Part shown: positions 53,977-64,000 of the stretch, piece by piece
Layout of the letters: the number at the start of each line of letters is the position of its first letter
Position numbering within the stretch: the first letter of the stretch is position 1
Source: Micromonospora globbae
GTDB lineage: Bacteria > Actinomycetota > Actinomycetes > Mycobacteriales > Micromonosporaceae
NCBI RefSeq assembly: GCF_003610785.1
Contig: NZ_RAQQ01000007.1
Location: 186,001 to 250,000 of the forward strand
Direction of reading: 5' to 3'
DNA length: 64,000 nt
Notes under the pieces: generated by a model
Seen by the model: only the letters and a program-made list of their open reading frames with translations
Told to the model about the DNA's origin: nothing
Database searches by the model: none
Made by a program: the position numbers and the translations under genes

Positions 53977-56805
53977 TCAGCGGGTGTGCCGACGGCCGGT
54001 GTCCGGGCCGGGGCCTCCGGTGGGGCGGACGGGACGGTACCGGGCCAGCCACGCCACCAGTTCCTCCGCCGGCATCGGCCGCGCGTAGAACCAGCCCTGG
54101 GCGGCGTCGCAGCCCGCCGCGTACAGCATCCGCCAGGTCCGTTCGTCCTCCACGCCCTCGGCGACCACCCGCAGGCCGAGCGCGCCCGCCAACTCGATCA
54201 TGGAACGGACGATCGCCGCGTCGTCGGCGTCGTCCGCCATCCCGAGGACGAAGCTGCGGTCCACCTTGACCTCGGAGAGCGGCAGCCGGCGGAGGTGCTG
54301 CAACGAGGAGTACCCGGTCCCGAAGTCATCCAGGGCGATGGCCACCCCGATGCGGTGCAGCCGCGAGATGGTGGCGAGCACCCGCCGGGGGTCGGCCATG
54401 AGGGCCCCCTCGGTGATCTCCAGTTGCAGCCGTTCCGGCGGTACGCCGTACCGCGCCAGCCGGTCCGCGATCTGGTCGGCGATCTCCCCGGTGTGCAGGT
54501 CGCGGACGCTCACGTTGAGGGCCGCCCGCAGCCCGATGCCGGCGGCCGACCACTTGGCGAGCTGCTCCACGACGTCGTCGACCACCCGCCGGGTGAGCAG
54601 CCGCATCACCGCGCTCTGCTCGGCGACCCGGATCAGCTCCTCGGGATCGACCATCCCCCGCCGCGGGTGCCGCCAGCGCAGCAGCGCCTCGACGCCCACC
54701 ACCTCGCCCGTGGCGATGGCGATCTGCGGCTGGTAGTACATGGTGATCTCGCCGACGTCGACGGCCGGATCGGCGTCCACGTCCCGCGCGGCGGACCGGT
54801 CCCGCGTCCGGCGGAAGCCCCCGGGCCGGTCGGCCGGCTGCTCGCCGCCGCCGGCCACACGGGCAGGCCGGTCGGGAACGGCGGTCGCGCGGGCCGACCG
54901 GTCGGGAACGGCGGTCGCGCCGGCCGACCGGTCGGCCGGCGCGTCGGTCTCCCGCGCCACCCGCTCGTCGGGGCCGGGCGCCACGCCGGCGCCAGTCGGG
55001 GCGGCCGGGGCACGCCCGTTCGCCGTCCTGCGCCCGACGACCGGACCACGGTCGACCACGGCCGGGACGGAGCGGCCGGCGCGGCCACGGATCGGGTCGG
55101 CGCCGCTCACGATCCGGCTGATCAGTTCGTCGTCGGGCATCACCTCGCGGCGGCTCCCGCGACGGCGCGACCACCACCGCCCGACGGGTCCGCCCGCCAC
55201 GCCGGAGGCGCGGGCCGTGCCGGCGGCGCCGGAGGCGCGGGCCGCCCCGTCACCGGGTCCGCCGAGAGCCGCGCCGTCGCCGGATTCGCGGAGGGCCGCG
55301 CCATTGCCGCTCTCGCCGGGGAACGCGCCGTCGCCAGGGGCGGCGAGGGGCGCGCCGTTGCCACGTTCGGGCAGGGCCGGACCGTCGCCGGGGGCGGCGA
55401 GGGCCGCCCCGTCCCCGCCGCGTGCCCCACCCGCAGCGATGTCCGGCTCCCCCGCCTCAGCTCGGGCGGCGCCCGGCGGGAGGTGGTCGTCGACGGTGGC
55501 GCCGGCTTCGAGCACCCGGCGCAGATCGGCCAGGAGGCCGAGCCGCTCGGCCGAGTTGTGGTCGGACTCGGCCGTGTAGACGGCCACCGTGTCGTTGCGG
55601 TGCTTGGCGTCGTACATGGCGACGTCCGCGTGGCGCATCAGGGTGGCGAAGTCCTCGCCGTGCTCCGGGAAGAGCGCGATGCCGATCGACCCGCCCACGT
55701 CCAGGGGCAGGCCGTCCAGCGGCACCGGCTCGGCGAGCGTACGGACCACGCGGTCGGCCAGCTCACGCGCCTCGTCGACGTCGGTCAGGCCGGTCATCAC
55801 GATGGCGAACTCGTCCCCGCCGAGGCGGGCCACCATGTCGCGGCCGTCGACCAGCGCGGTGAGCCGGTGGCTGACCTCCACCAGGAGCCGGTCCCCCACC
55901 GCGTGGCCGAGCGCGTCGTTGACGTTCTTGAACCGGTCCAGGTCGATGAGCAGCAGCGCGAGGTGTCCGTCGGGCTCGCCCCGGGCGGACCGTTCGGCGT
56001 GCAGGTGCACCTGCTCGGCGACCTCGGCGAGCAGCGCCTTGCGGTTGGGCAGGCCGGTGAGCGGATCCAGGGACGCCAACTGCTGCTGCTCGACGCTGAG
56101 CCGCGCCATCCGGTAGACGGCGAACAACGGCACCAGCACGAGCGGGATCAGCGCGGCGCTGGCGCGGGCCGCGGCGATCAGCACCGGGGCGAGCAGGAGC
56201 AGCGACCCGGTGGAGAGCAGCTCGAAGCCGAGCCCCTGCCGGAAGGTCGGCCACCACCGGTCACCGAAACGCAGCCGTACGGCGGCGCTGACCAGCACGT
56301 AGTTGACCAGGAACCAGACGACCGTGGCGCCGCCGACGGCCAGCACGTCCGCCCCGTGCAGGGTGCCGCCGGAGAAGACGGTGCCCGGGCCGAGCCGGGT
56401 GATCCCGTACGCGGCGGCGAGGGCGCAGGCGTACTGGCCGACGTTGAACGCCGTCCGCCAGGCGGCGTGGCGCAGCCGCCAGCCGGAGACGACGACGGCC
56501 ACCGCCTGCACGGCCACGGCCGGGCCCAGCCCCCAGCCGAGCAGGATCGCGAAGGTGAAGCAGGTGGACGGGAAGACGGCCGAGGACTGGCGCCGGCCCG
56601 GCGGCACGAAGGGGCGGGCGTCGCACACGACGGCGAGCGCCGCCATCGTCCAGAACGCCACCGGCAGCCGTGGCAGCTGATCCGGCAGCGTCGCCAGTGG
56701 ACCGGCGGCGACGAGCACCGCCAGGGCCAGGACGGTGGCGATGAAGGCGCTGAACGGCGCCACCCGGCCCGGCGGGACGACGTTGCGCGGGTCGGCGACC
56801 TCCAT
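53977..56805 (-). CDS. Membrane GGDEF-EAL protein with large low-complexity insertion in the EAL domain
   Basis: The 942-residue protein has about six membrane helices (1-235), GGDEF with intact RLGGDEF (but DxxD instead of RxxD at the inhibitory site) and a full EAL domain: [53 protein letters not shown] and [10 protein letters not shown]. The EAL N-terminal helix ([17 protein letters not shown]) is cut off from its first strand ([15 protein letters not shown]) by about 250 Gly/Ala/Pro/Arg-rich residues encoded at 54751-55500. The ATG at 56805 has GGGAGG nearby; a GTG 12 codons earlier is possible. Confidence 0.92.
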   Translation of the reverse strand: MEVADPRNVVPPGRVAPFSAFIATVLALAVLVAAGPLATLPDQLPRLPVAFWTMAALAVVCDARPFVPPGRRQSSAVFPSTCFTFAILLGWGLGPAVAVQAVAVVVSGWRLRHAAWRTAFNVGQYACALAAAYGITRLGPGTVFSGGTLHGADVLAVGGATVVWFLVNYVLVSAAVRLRFGDRWWPTFRQGLGFELLSTGSLLLLAPVLIAAARASAALIPLVLVPLFAVYRMARLSVEQQQLASLDPLTGLPNRKALLAEVAEQVHLHAERSARGEPDGHLALLLIDLDRFKNVNDALGHAVGDRLLVEVSHRLTALVDGRDMVARLGGDEFAIVMTGLTDVDEARELADRVVRTLAEPVPLDGLPLDVGGSIGIALFPEHGEDFATLMRHADVAMYDAKHRNDTVAVYTAESDHNSAERLGLLADLRRVLEAGATVDDHLPPGAARAEAGEPDIAAGGARGGDGAALAAPGDGPALPERGNGAPLAAPGDGAFPGESGNGAALRESGDGAALGGPGDGAARASGAAGTARASGVAGGPVGRWWSRRRGSRREVMPDDELISRIVSGADPIRGRAGRSVPAVVDRGPVVGRRTANGRAPAAPTGAGVAPGPDERVARETDAPADRSAGATAVPDRSARATAVPDRPARVAGGGEQPADRPGGFRRTRDRSAARDVDADPAVDVGEITMYYQPQIAIATGEVVGVEALLRWRHPRRGMVDPEELIRVAEQSAVMRLLTRRVVDDVVEQLAKWSAAGIGLRAALNVSVRDLHTGEIADQIADRLARYGVPPERLQLEITEGALMADPRRVLATISRLHRIGVAIALDDFGTGYSSLQHLRRLPLSEVKVDRSFVLGMADDADDAAIVRSMIELAGALGLRVVAEGVEDERTWRMLYAAGCDAAQGWFYARPMPAEELVAWLARYRPVRPTGGPGPDTGRRHTR
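54871..54930 (-). repeat. 30-bp in-frame tandem duplication inside the GGDEF-EAL insertion
   Basis: Bases 54871-54900 and 54901-54930 are identical except for one position and encode two copies of a ten-residue unit ([10 protein letters not shown]). A looser repeat of GDGA units lies in the same insertion at about 55239-55422. Confidence 0.85.
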
Positions 56806-56963
56806 CACACCTCCCGGACAACGGTCGGCGTGCGCGTTCACACGCCGTGCACCAATGAAACGCCCTCGGTGCCGGCTTTCCCGGTATGACAGTCACGAAT
56901 CGGTCGTAGTCGTAATTAACTTGGTATACGCGCCCAGCCCTCCCACACGGGGCCCGCCGGACC

Positions 56964-59123
<2,160 letters not shown>

Positions 59124-59279
59124 CTACTCCCGCACCGTAGCGGGCGGGGGTGACAAGCGTCCCGCGCACCCGCCTGACCTGCGTCGCCGCACCAGCATGC
59201 GCCCTGTCGGCCGGTACGACCACCCGCCCGTGCCGGCGGGTCGGCGGAACGTCGCGTCGAGCCGGTGCCGGGCGCCCGG

Positions 59280-60281
59280 TCAGTCGTGGCGGGCGCCGAG
59301 GGCGGTGAGCTGGTCGGCGTACTCGATCCGGTCGGACCACCCGTCCGGCCACGCGGACATGCCGTACGCGGCGCCGAGGAAGGCGCCCGCGAGGGCCGCG
59401 ATGGAGTCGGAGTCGCCGGCCGTGGTGGCGCCGCGGGCCAGCGCGCCGACCGGGTCGTCGGCGTGCCACAGCGCGCAGAGCAGCGCGGTGGCCAGCGCCT
59501 CCTCGGCGATCCAGCCCTCACCGGTGAGCCGGCACGGGTCGCCGGCGTCGTCCGGCCCGGCCAGCGCCGCGTCGAGGCGGCCGAGGGCGTCGAGGCACTC
59601 GTCCCAGCCCCGGGCGATGAAGTCCTCGGGGCTCGTCGCGCCGGGACGCTGCCACAGGTCGCCCAGCCAGTCGCCCCGGTAGGTGGTGCGCTGCTCGCGG
59701 GCCCGGTCGGTGAGCAGCCCGGGCAGGTCGGCCAGGGCCGCGCCGTCGCGCAGGAGCCGGACGGCGTACGCGGTCAGCTCGCTGGCCGCCAGGCCCGTCG
59801 GGTGCCCGTGGGTCAGACCCGCCTGGAGCTGGGCCAGCCCGGCGAGCGTGTCGAGGTCGACGTCGAGCAGCCCGACCGGGGTGACCCGCATGTTGGCACC
59901 GCAGCCCTTCGAGCCGGCGACCGTCGCCTCCTGCCAACGGGTGCCCCGGGCCAGCTCGGCGCAGGCCCGCAGGCAGGTCACCCCCGGCGCGCGGTCGTTG
60001 TCGGGGCTGACCGACCACTCGACGAAGCGCCGGCGCAGCAGTGGCTCGACCGCCCCGGGTGTGTGGTCGGGCGCGTCGCGCAGCGCCCAGGCGACGGCCA
60101 GCGCCATCTGCGTGTCGTCGGTGACCAGCGCCGGGTCGCCCGCCAGCTCCCGCGGACCGGCCGGGCCGTACCGCCCGACGATCTCGGCGACGGTGAGGAA
60201 CTCGGTCGGTTTGCCCAGGGCGTCACCGTAGGCGAGGCCGAAGAGGGAACCGGAGGCACGGCGTGGCGAGGGGTCGGTCAC
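59280..60281 (-). CDS. ADP-ribosylglycohydrolase family protein
   Basis: The 333-residue protein has the Mg-binding motifs of this family, the N-terminal GSLFGLAYGDALGKPTEFLT and TDDTQMALAVAWAL, and the C-terminal TTAGDSDSIAALAGAFLGA. It would remove ADP-ribose from proteins or small molecules, or act on a related glycoside. The GTG at 60281 has CATGAT (60289-60294) seven bases upstream; an ATG four codons earlier (60293) is possible. No DraT-like transferase is nearby. Confidence 0.9.
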   Translation of the reverse strand: MTDPSPRRASGSLFGLAYGDALGKPTEFLTVAEIVGRYGPAGPRELAGDPALVTDDTQMALAVAWALRDAPDHTPGAVEPLLRRRFVEWSVSPDNDRAPGVTCLRACAELARGTRWQEATVAGSKGCGANMRVTPVGLLDVDLDTLAGLAQLQAGLTHGHPTGLAASELTAYAVRLLRDGAALADLPGLLTDRAREQRTTYRGDWLGDLWQRPGATSPEDFIARGWDECLDALGRLDAALAGPDDAGDPCRLTGEGWIAEEALATALLCALWHADDPVGALARGATTAGDSDSIAALAGAFLGAAYGMSAWPDGWSDRIEYADQLTALGARHD

Positions 60282-60413
60282 GGCCCCGATCATGCCGGCC
60301 CGGCGCACACCACGCCACGCCGCCCGGGTCGGTCCACCACACCCCGGGCGGGCGCACCACGCCGCGCCGGCCGGCGCGCGCCTCGGCCGCCGGGCCGGTC
60401 GGCGGAGCCCGCG

Positions 60414-60791
60414 TCAGTCCCAGCAGAGGCAGAACGGATGGCCGGCCGGGTCGGCGTAGACCCGGAAGCCGTCCCCCTCACCGGGCAGCCGGCGCGCGCC
60501 GAGGGCCAGCGCCGCCTTCTCCGCGGCCTCGATGTCGTCCACCGTCACGTCGATGTGGAACTGCTGGGGCCGCTCCGGGTCGGGCCAGTCGGGAGCACGC
60601 AGGTCGGGCGCCTTCTGGAAGGCGAGTCGCGGCAGGTGCCCGGGCGGGCCTCCCAGCACCACCCAGTCGTCACCGTCGGAGTTGTCCTCGATCAGCGGGA
60701 GGCCGAGCAGCTCCGCGTAGAAGCCGGCGAGCCCGCGTGGATCGGGGCAGTCGATCACCACAGAACGCAGCTGTCCAATCATGCCGGTCAT
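60414..60791 (-). CDS. VOC-family (glyoxalase-like) protein
   Basis: The 125-residue protein has the paired beta-alpha-beta modules of the vicinal oxygen chelate fold (VIDCPDPRGLAGFYAELLGL, then FHIDVTVDDIEAAEKAALAL and ADPAGHPFCLCWD). His and Glu/Asp positions could bind a metal. Function unknown. GGGGGC precedes the ATG. Confidence 0.85.
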   Translation of the reverse strand: MTGMIGQLRSVVIDCPDPRGLAGFYAELLGLPLIEDNSDGDDWVVLGGPPGHLPRLAFQKAPDLRAPDWPDPERPQQFHIDVTVDDIEAAEKAALALGARRLPGEGDGFRVYADPAGHPFCLCWD

Positions 60792-60818
60792 CGTGCCCCC
60801 GACGTACGACAGGAAACC

Positions 60819-61823
60819 TCACTCCTCGGCGAGCCGCCGCCCGGCGTCGCGGCACGCCGCCAGCACGGCCCGGGCGTACTCCGGGGTGGCCCCGGCCAGG
60901 CCGCAGGCCGGGGTGACCACGACCTGCTCGGCCAGCCGGGCGCGGGGGAAGCTGAGGCGGTCCCACAGCGTGCGTACCCGGTCGGCCACCTCGGCGGACG
61001 TCGGTGCGCGACCGGCCGACGGCGGCCGGGTGGGCGCGGCGCCGGCGAGCAGCCCCAGCCCGGCGTCGAGCACCTCGCCGAGCGGGTCCAGGTCGGTGAC
61101 GAGCGACAGGTCGAGGGCGACACCGACGGCGCCGGTGGAGCGGATCAACTGCACCGGGACGTCCGGCGCGCAGCAGTGCACCACCGTCGGCACGCCGACC
61201 CCCTCGACCAGCGAGCGGAGCAGGGTCGCCACGGTCCCGGACTCCGCGGCCGGGTACGTGCCGAGCCCACTCTCGGTGGGCACGCGCCCGGCGAGCACGG
61301 CCGGCAGCGACGGCTCGTCGAGTTGCAGCAGCACCGTCGCCCGGGGCAGCCGCCGGACGACGGCCGCCACGTGGTCGCGCAGCCCCTCGGCGAGGGAGCC
61401 GACCAGGTCCCGCACGGCGCCCGGGTCGCGCAGCACCCGGCCGCCGATCGGCAGCTCCAGGGCGGCGGCCAGGGTGAACGGGCCGCCGGCCTGCACCTTG
61501 ACCGGGCCCGCGTACCCCTCGGCCTGCTCGGCGAGCTGGTCGAGGTCGCGCTCCATGAGGTCCCGGGCCCGGCGCAGGTCGCGCCCCGGGCGGGGCGCGA
61601 TCCGCCAGCGGGCCGCGTACAGCTCGACGGGGAGCTCGACCAGCAGACCGGCGGTGCGCCCGATCAGGTCGGCGCCCGGACCACGGGCGGGAAGCTCCGG
61701 CAGGTGGGGCAGGGCGGGAAGCTCACCGAGGACGATCCGCTGCGCCTCGGCGATGTCGGTGCCGGGCAGCGACCCGATGCCGGTCGCCGCGCCGGCCGGC
61801 CACGGCCACGCCTGATCTGTCAC
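60819..61823 (-). CDS. MetE-C-like (vitamin B12-independent) methionine synthase family protein
   Basis: The 334-residue protein corresponds to the C-terminal catalytic barrel of MetE only (GIGSLPGTDIAEA start). Zinc-type residues are present in VVHCCAPDVP and VTPACGLAGATPEYA, with a conserved LLQLDEPSLP. The N-terminal half of MetE is absent, as in archaeal and actinobacterial core methyltransferases. The methyl donor is unknown. The GTG at 61823 has TACCCT six bases upstream. Confidence 0.85.
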   Translation of the reverse strand: MTDQAWPWPAGAATGIGSLPGTDIAEAQRIVLGELPALPHLPELPARGPGADLIGRTAGLLVELPVELYAARWRIAPRPGRDLRRARDLMERDLDQLAEQAEGYAGPVKVQAGGPFTLAAALELPIGGRVLRDPGAVRDLVGSLAEGLRDHVAAVVRRLPRATVLLQLDEPSLPAVLAGRVPTESGLGTYPAAESGTVATLLRSLVEGVGVPTVVHCCAPDVPVQLIRSTGAVGVALDLSLVTDLDPLGEVLDAGLGLLAGAAPTRPPSAGRAPTSAEVADRVRTLWDRLSFPRARLAEQVVVTPACGLAGATPEYARAVLAACRDAGRRLAEE

Positions 61824-61829
61824 GGCCGA

Positions 61830-61835
61830 AGGGTA
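61830..61835 (-). promoter_or_regulatory. Putative leaderless -10 element (TACCCT)
   Basis: TACCCT fits TAnnnT and ends six bases before the GTG at 61823, in the 36-base gap after mnmA. Confidence 0.45.
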
Positions 61836-61859
61836 TCCGGTACGCCGGGCGGCCGCGCC

Positions 61860-62933
61860 TCAGGCGGTGATCGTGGCGGAGCCGAGCACCACGTCACCGG
61901 CCGGGTCCGGCCGGTAGGCGACGATCGCCTGGCCGGCGGCCACGCCCCGCACCGGCCGGCGCAGCTCGGCGTGCAGCGCGTCCCCGTCGATGACGACGGT
62001 GGCGGGCACCACGTCGCCGTGCGCGCGCAGCTGCACCTCGCACTCGACCGGCCCGTCCGGCCGCGGACCGCCGGTCCACACCGGTCGCTCGCCCCGGACG
62101 CGGGACACCTCCAGCGCCTCGGCCGGCCCGACGGTCACGGTGTTGGTCTTCGGGGTGATGGAGAGCACGTACCGGGGCCGGCCGTCCGGTGCCGGGCGGT
62201 CCAGGTGCAGGCCCCGCCGCTGGCCGACCGTGTAGGCGTACGCGCCGCTGTGGCTGCCCACCACCGCGCCGGTGGTCGCGTCGACCACCGCCCCGGGCTG
62301 CTCACCGAGCCGCTGGGCGAGGAAGCCGCGGGTGTCGCCGTCGGCGATGAAGCAGATGTCGTGCGAGTCGGGCTTGTCGGCCACCGCCAGGCCGCGCCGG
62401 GCGGCCTCGGCCCGGACCTGTGCCTTCGTCGAGTCGCCGAGGGGGAAGATCGACCGGTCCAGCTGCTCGCGGGTCAGCACCGCGAGGACGTACGACTGGT
62501 CCTTGGCCACGTCGACGCTGCGCCGCAGCAGGCCGTCGGGGCCGAGCCGGGCGTGGTGGCCGGTGACCACGGCGTCGAAGCCCAGGGCCACGGCGCGGTC
62601 GAGCACCGCCGCGAACTTGATCTTCTCGTTGCAGCGCAGGCAGGGATTCGGGGTACGACCGGCCGCGTACTCGGCGACGAAGTCGTCCACCACGTCGGCG
62701 TGGAAGCGGTCGGCCATGTCCCAGACGTAGAACGGGATGCCGATGACGTCGGCCGCACGGCGGGCGTCGCGGGAGTCCTCGAGTGTGCAGCAGCCGCGCG
62801 CGCCCGTGCGGTACGTCTGCGGGTTGCGCGCCAGCGCGAGGTGCACCCCGGTCACGTCGTGGCCGGCGTCGACCGCCCGCGCCGCCGCGACCGCCGAGTC
62901 CACCCCCCCGGACATCGCCGCCAACACCCTCAC
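61860..62933 (-). CDS. mnmA: tRNA-specific 2-thiouridylase
   Basis: The 357-residue protein has the PP-loop [13 protein letters not shown], the first catalytic Cys in [12 protein letters not shown] and the second in [12 protein letters not shown], then the C-terminal beta-barrel ([11 protein letters not shown]). It thiolates U34 of tRNA-Glu, Gln and Lys using sulfur from a cysteine desulfurase, which is the gene just upstream (iscS). The GTG at 62933 has GGGAG upstream. A palindromic element lies between the two genes. Confidence 0.96.
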   Translation of the reverse strand: MRVLAAMSGGVDSAVAAARAVDAGHDVTGVHLALARNPQTYRTGARGCCTLEDSRDARRAADVIGIPFYVWDMADRFHADVVDDFVAEYAAGRTPNPCLRCNEKIKFAAVLDRAVALGFDAVVTGHHARLGPDGLLRRSVDVAKDQSYVLAVLTREQLDRSIFPLGDSTKAQVRAEAARRGLAVADKPDSHDICFIADGDTRGFLAQRLGEQPGAVVDATTGAVVGSHSGAYAYTVGQRRGLHLDRPAPDGRPRYVLSITPKTNTVTVGPAEALEVSRVRGERPVWTGGPRPDGPVECEVQLRAHGDVVPATVVIDGDALHAELRRPVRGVAAGQAIVAYRPDPAGDVVLGSATITA

Positions 62934-62993
62934 GACCCGCTCCCTTCCGCCCCTCAACCCTAACCACCCCCACCCCGTACCCCCACGCCCCCG

Positions 62994-63086
62994 CTCCCTC
63001 CTCCGCGATCTTGCACTTCCTGCCCCGGCAAAGGCCGCGAAAGGGGCATACGAGGGGCACAAAGTGCAAGATCGCGGAGGAAGGAG
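62994..63086. repeat. Long inverted repeat (20-bp perfect arms) between iscS and mnmA
   Basis: Arm TCCTCCGCGATCTTGCACTT (62999-63018) and its exact reverse complement (63062-63081) flank a 43-base centre that itself has TGCCCC/GGGGCA pairs. Four more bp extend the stem after one mismatch. The element lies between the stop of iscS (63091) and the start of mnmA (62933). Confidence 0.9.
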
Positions 63087-63090
63087 GGGG

Positions 63091-64000
63091 TTAGCGGGGG
63101 GTGCGGTAGGCGGCGGCGCGGCGGGCGCGTTCCACGGCACCGGGAAGGGCGGCCACCAGGGCGTCCACGTCCTCGCGGGTGGAGGTGTGGCCGAGGGTGA
63201 AGCGCAGCGACGAACGGGCCCGGTCGTCGTCGGCGCCCATCGCGAGCAGGACGTGTGAGGGTTGGGCCACCCCGGCGGAGCAGGCGGAGCCGGTCGAGCA
63301 GGCGATGCCCCGCGCGTCGAGGAGCAGCAGCAGGGCGTCCCCCTCACAGCCGGGGAACGAGAAGTGCGCGTTGCCGGGCAGCCGGTCCACCGGGTCGCCG
63401 TTGTAGATCGCCTCGGGCACCGCGTGGCGGACCCGCTCGACCAGGTCGTCGCGGAGCGCGGCGATCCGGGCCGCGTACTCCTGCTGGCCCTTCACGGCGG
63501 TCTCCACCGCCACCGCGAAGGCCACGATGCCGGCGGTGTCGAGCGTGCCGGAGCGGACGTCGCGCTCCTGGCCGCCCCCGTGCAGCAACGGGGTCGTCGG
63601 CACGTCGCGGCCGAGCAGCAGGGCGCCGACCCCGACCGGGCCGCCGAGCTTGTGCCCGGTGACGGTCAGCGCGGCGACGCCGCTGGCGGCGAAGTCGACG
63701 GGCACCTGGCCGACCGCCTGGATCGCGTCGGTGTGGAACGGCACCCCGTACTCGGCGGCGACGGCCGCCAGTTCGCTGACCGGCTGCACGGTGCCGACCT
63801 CGTTGTTGGCCCACATGGCGGTGACGAGCGCGACCCGGTCGCCGTGCTCGGCCAGCTCGGCGCGGAGCGCGTCCGGGGCGAGCCGGCCGGCCGCGTCGAC
63901 CGGCAGCCAACCGACCTCGGCGCCCTCGTGCTGGCCCAGCCAGTCCACGGCGTCGAGCACGGCGTGGTGCTCCACGGCGCTGGAGACCACCCGGCGACGG
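63091..64000 (-). CDS. Cysteine desulfurase (partial at right edge)
   Basis: The frame is open to the right edge, so the N-terminal part is missing. The visible 303 residues contain the PLP region ([31 protein letters not shown]), the PLP lysine in [17 protein letters not shown] and the catalytic Cys loop in [20 protein letters not shown]. This is the NifS/IscS type with the long Cys loop. It supplies sulfur for MnmA, encoded next. Confidence 0.95.
   Translation of the reverse strand, partial: RRRVVSSAVEHHAVLDAVDWLGQHEGAEVGWLPVDAAGRLAPDALRAELAEHGDRVALVTAMWANNEVGTVQPVSELAAVAAEYGVPFHTDAIQAVGQVPVDFAASGVAALTVTGHKLGGPVGVGALLLGRDVPTTPLLHGGGQERDVRSGTLDTAGIVAFAVAVETAVKGQQEYAARIAALRDDLVERVRHAVPEAIYNGDPVDRLPGNAHFSFPGCEGDALLLLLDARGIACSTGSACSAGVAQPSHVLLAMGADDDRARSSLRFTLGHTSTREDVDALVAALPGAVERARRAAAYRTPR

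Noticed and set aside
54871..55430. Frameshift or sequencing artefact in the GGDEF-EAL gene
   Set aside because: The reading frame stays open through the whole insertion and resumes exactly at the EAL strand, and the repeats are in multiples of three.
56842..56963. WhiG- or BldD-type sites in the AT-rich gap upstream of the GGDEF-EAL gene
   Set aside because: Partial matches (TTAA, CCGATT, TACGAC repeats) have the wrong spacing for a WhiG promoter and do not form a BldD dyad.
60282..60413. Possible small gene or repeat array of CACCACGCC words
   Set aside because: The words are irregular, and no frame has a credible start with family resemblance. It looks like ordinary GC-rich intergenic sequence.

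Overview
The window is very GC-rich actinobacterial chromosome. Dense GC-biased codon use, GTG and TTG starts, the gene neighbourhoods and the promoter style all fit a Micromonosporaceae genome, most likely Micromonospora or a close relative. I see no integrase, transposase, CRISPR array, phage gene or rRNA. Almost everything is conserved housekeeping sequence, so the interesting signals are in small elements between genes.

Layout. 1-1.1 kb holds the 3' end of an IclR-type regulator (probably the ndgR/ltbR-type regulator of leucine biosynthesis), two identical tRNA-Glu(CTC) genes and a tRNA-Gln(CTG), each tRNA-Glu followed by a hairpin terminator. 1.1-8 kb is mixed metabolism: FAH-family hydrolase, a membrane protein, a conserved protein of doubtful function, a TetR regulator, an aldo/keto reductase, ArfB and an HtrA-like protease. 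8-11 kb is a translationally coupled moxR-DUF58-VWA operon. 13-32 kb is the branched-chain amino acid region: cimA, ilvE, leuB, ilvC-ilvN-ilvB on the minus strand, ilvD on the plus strand, with serA, ahpC-ahpD, a PRC-barrel protein, a tyrosine phosphatase, apbE and a GGDEF-EAL protein interspersed. Both cimA and ilvB are preceded by an attenuator: a leaderless 10-11 codon leader peptide rich in Leu, Ile and Val, then a pause hairpin and a terminator with a U-tract.

32-38.6 kb is a ROK regulator divergent from an amino-acid-type ABC transporter, an SxxK asparaginase and a CutC-family protein, joined by ATGA overlaps; it looks like one uptake and hydrolysis unit. 38.7-40.8 kb is an ArsR-SulP operon with a clear operator. 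40.9-50.2 kb holds a second, degenerate GGDEF-EAL protein with a CRP-like site, a PH-domain protein, a 2-hydroxyacid dehydrogenase, a sorbosone dehydrogenase-like lipoprotein, a membrane metallophosphoesterase and an AceE/transketolase-like enzyme. 50.3-64 kb is the conserved gatC-gatA-gatB, ligA, mnmA, iscS neighbourhood, with a third GGDEF-EAL protein carrying a large low-complexity insertion.

Most notable: two tandem copies of an 84-bp, 27-residue ORF sit between gatC and gatA. They are chained by ATGA overlaps to each other and to the gatA start codon, which gives an exact 80-bp period. Two long perfect inverted repeats (376-434 and 62994-63086) look like palindromic intergenic elements. 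About sixteen starts have an xAnnnT hexamer 6-8 bases upstream and no ribosome binding site, so leaderless transcription is probably common here, including for both attenuator peptides.
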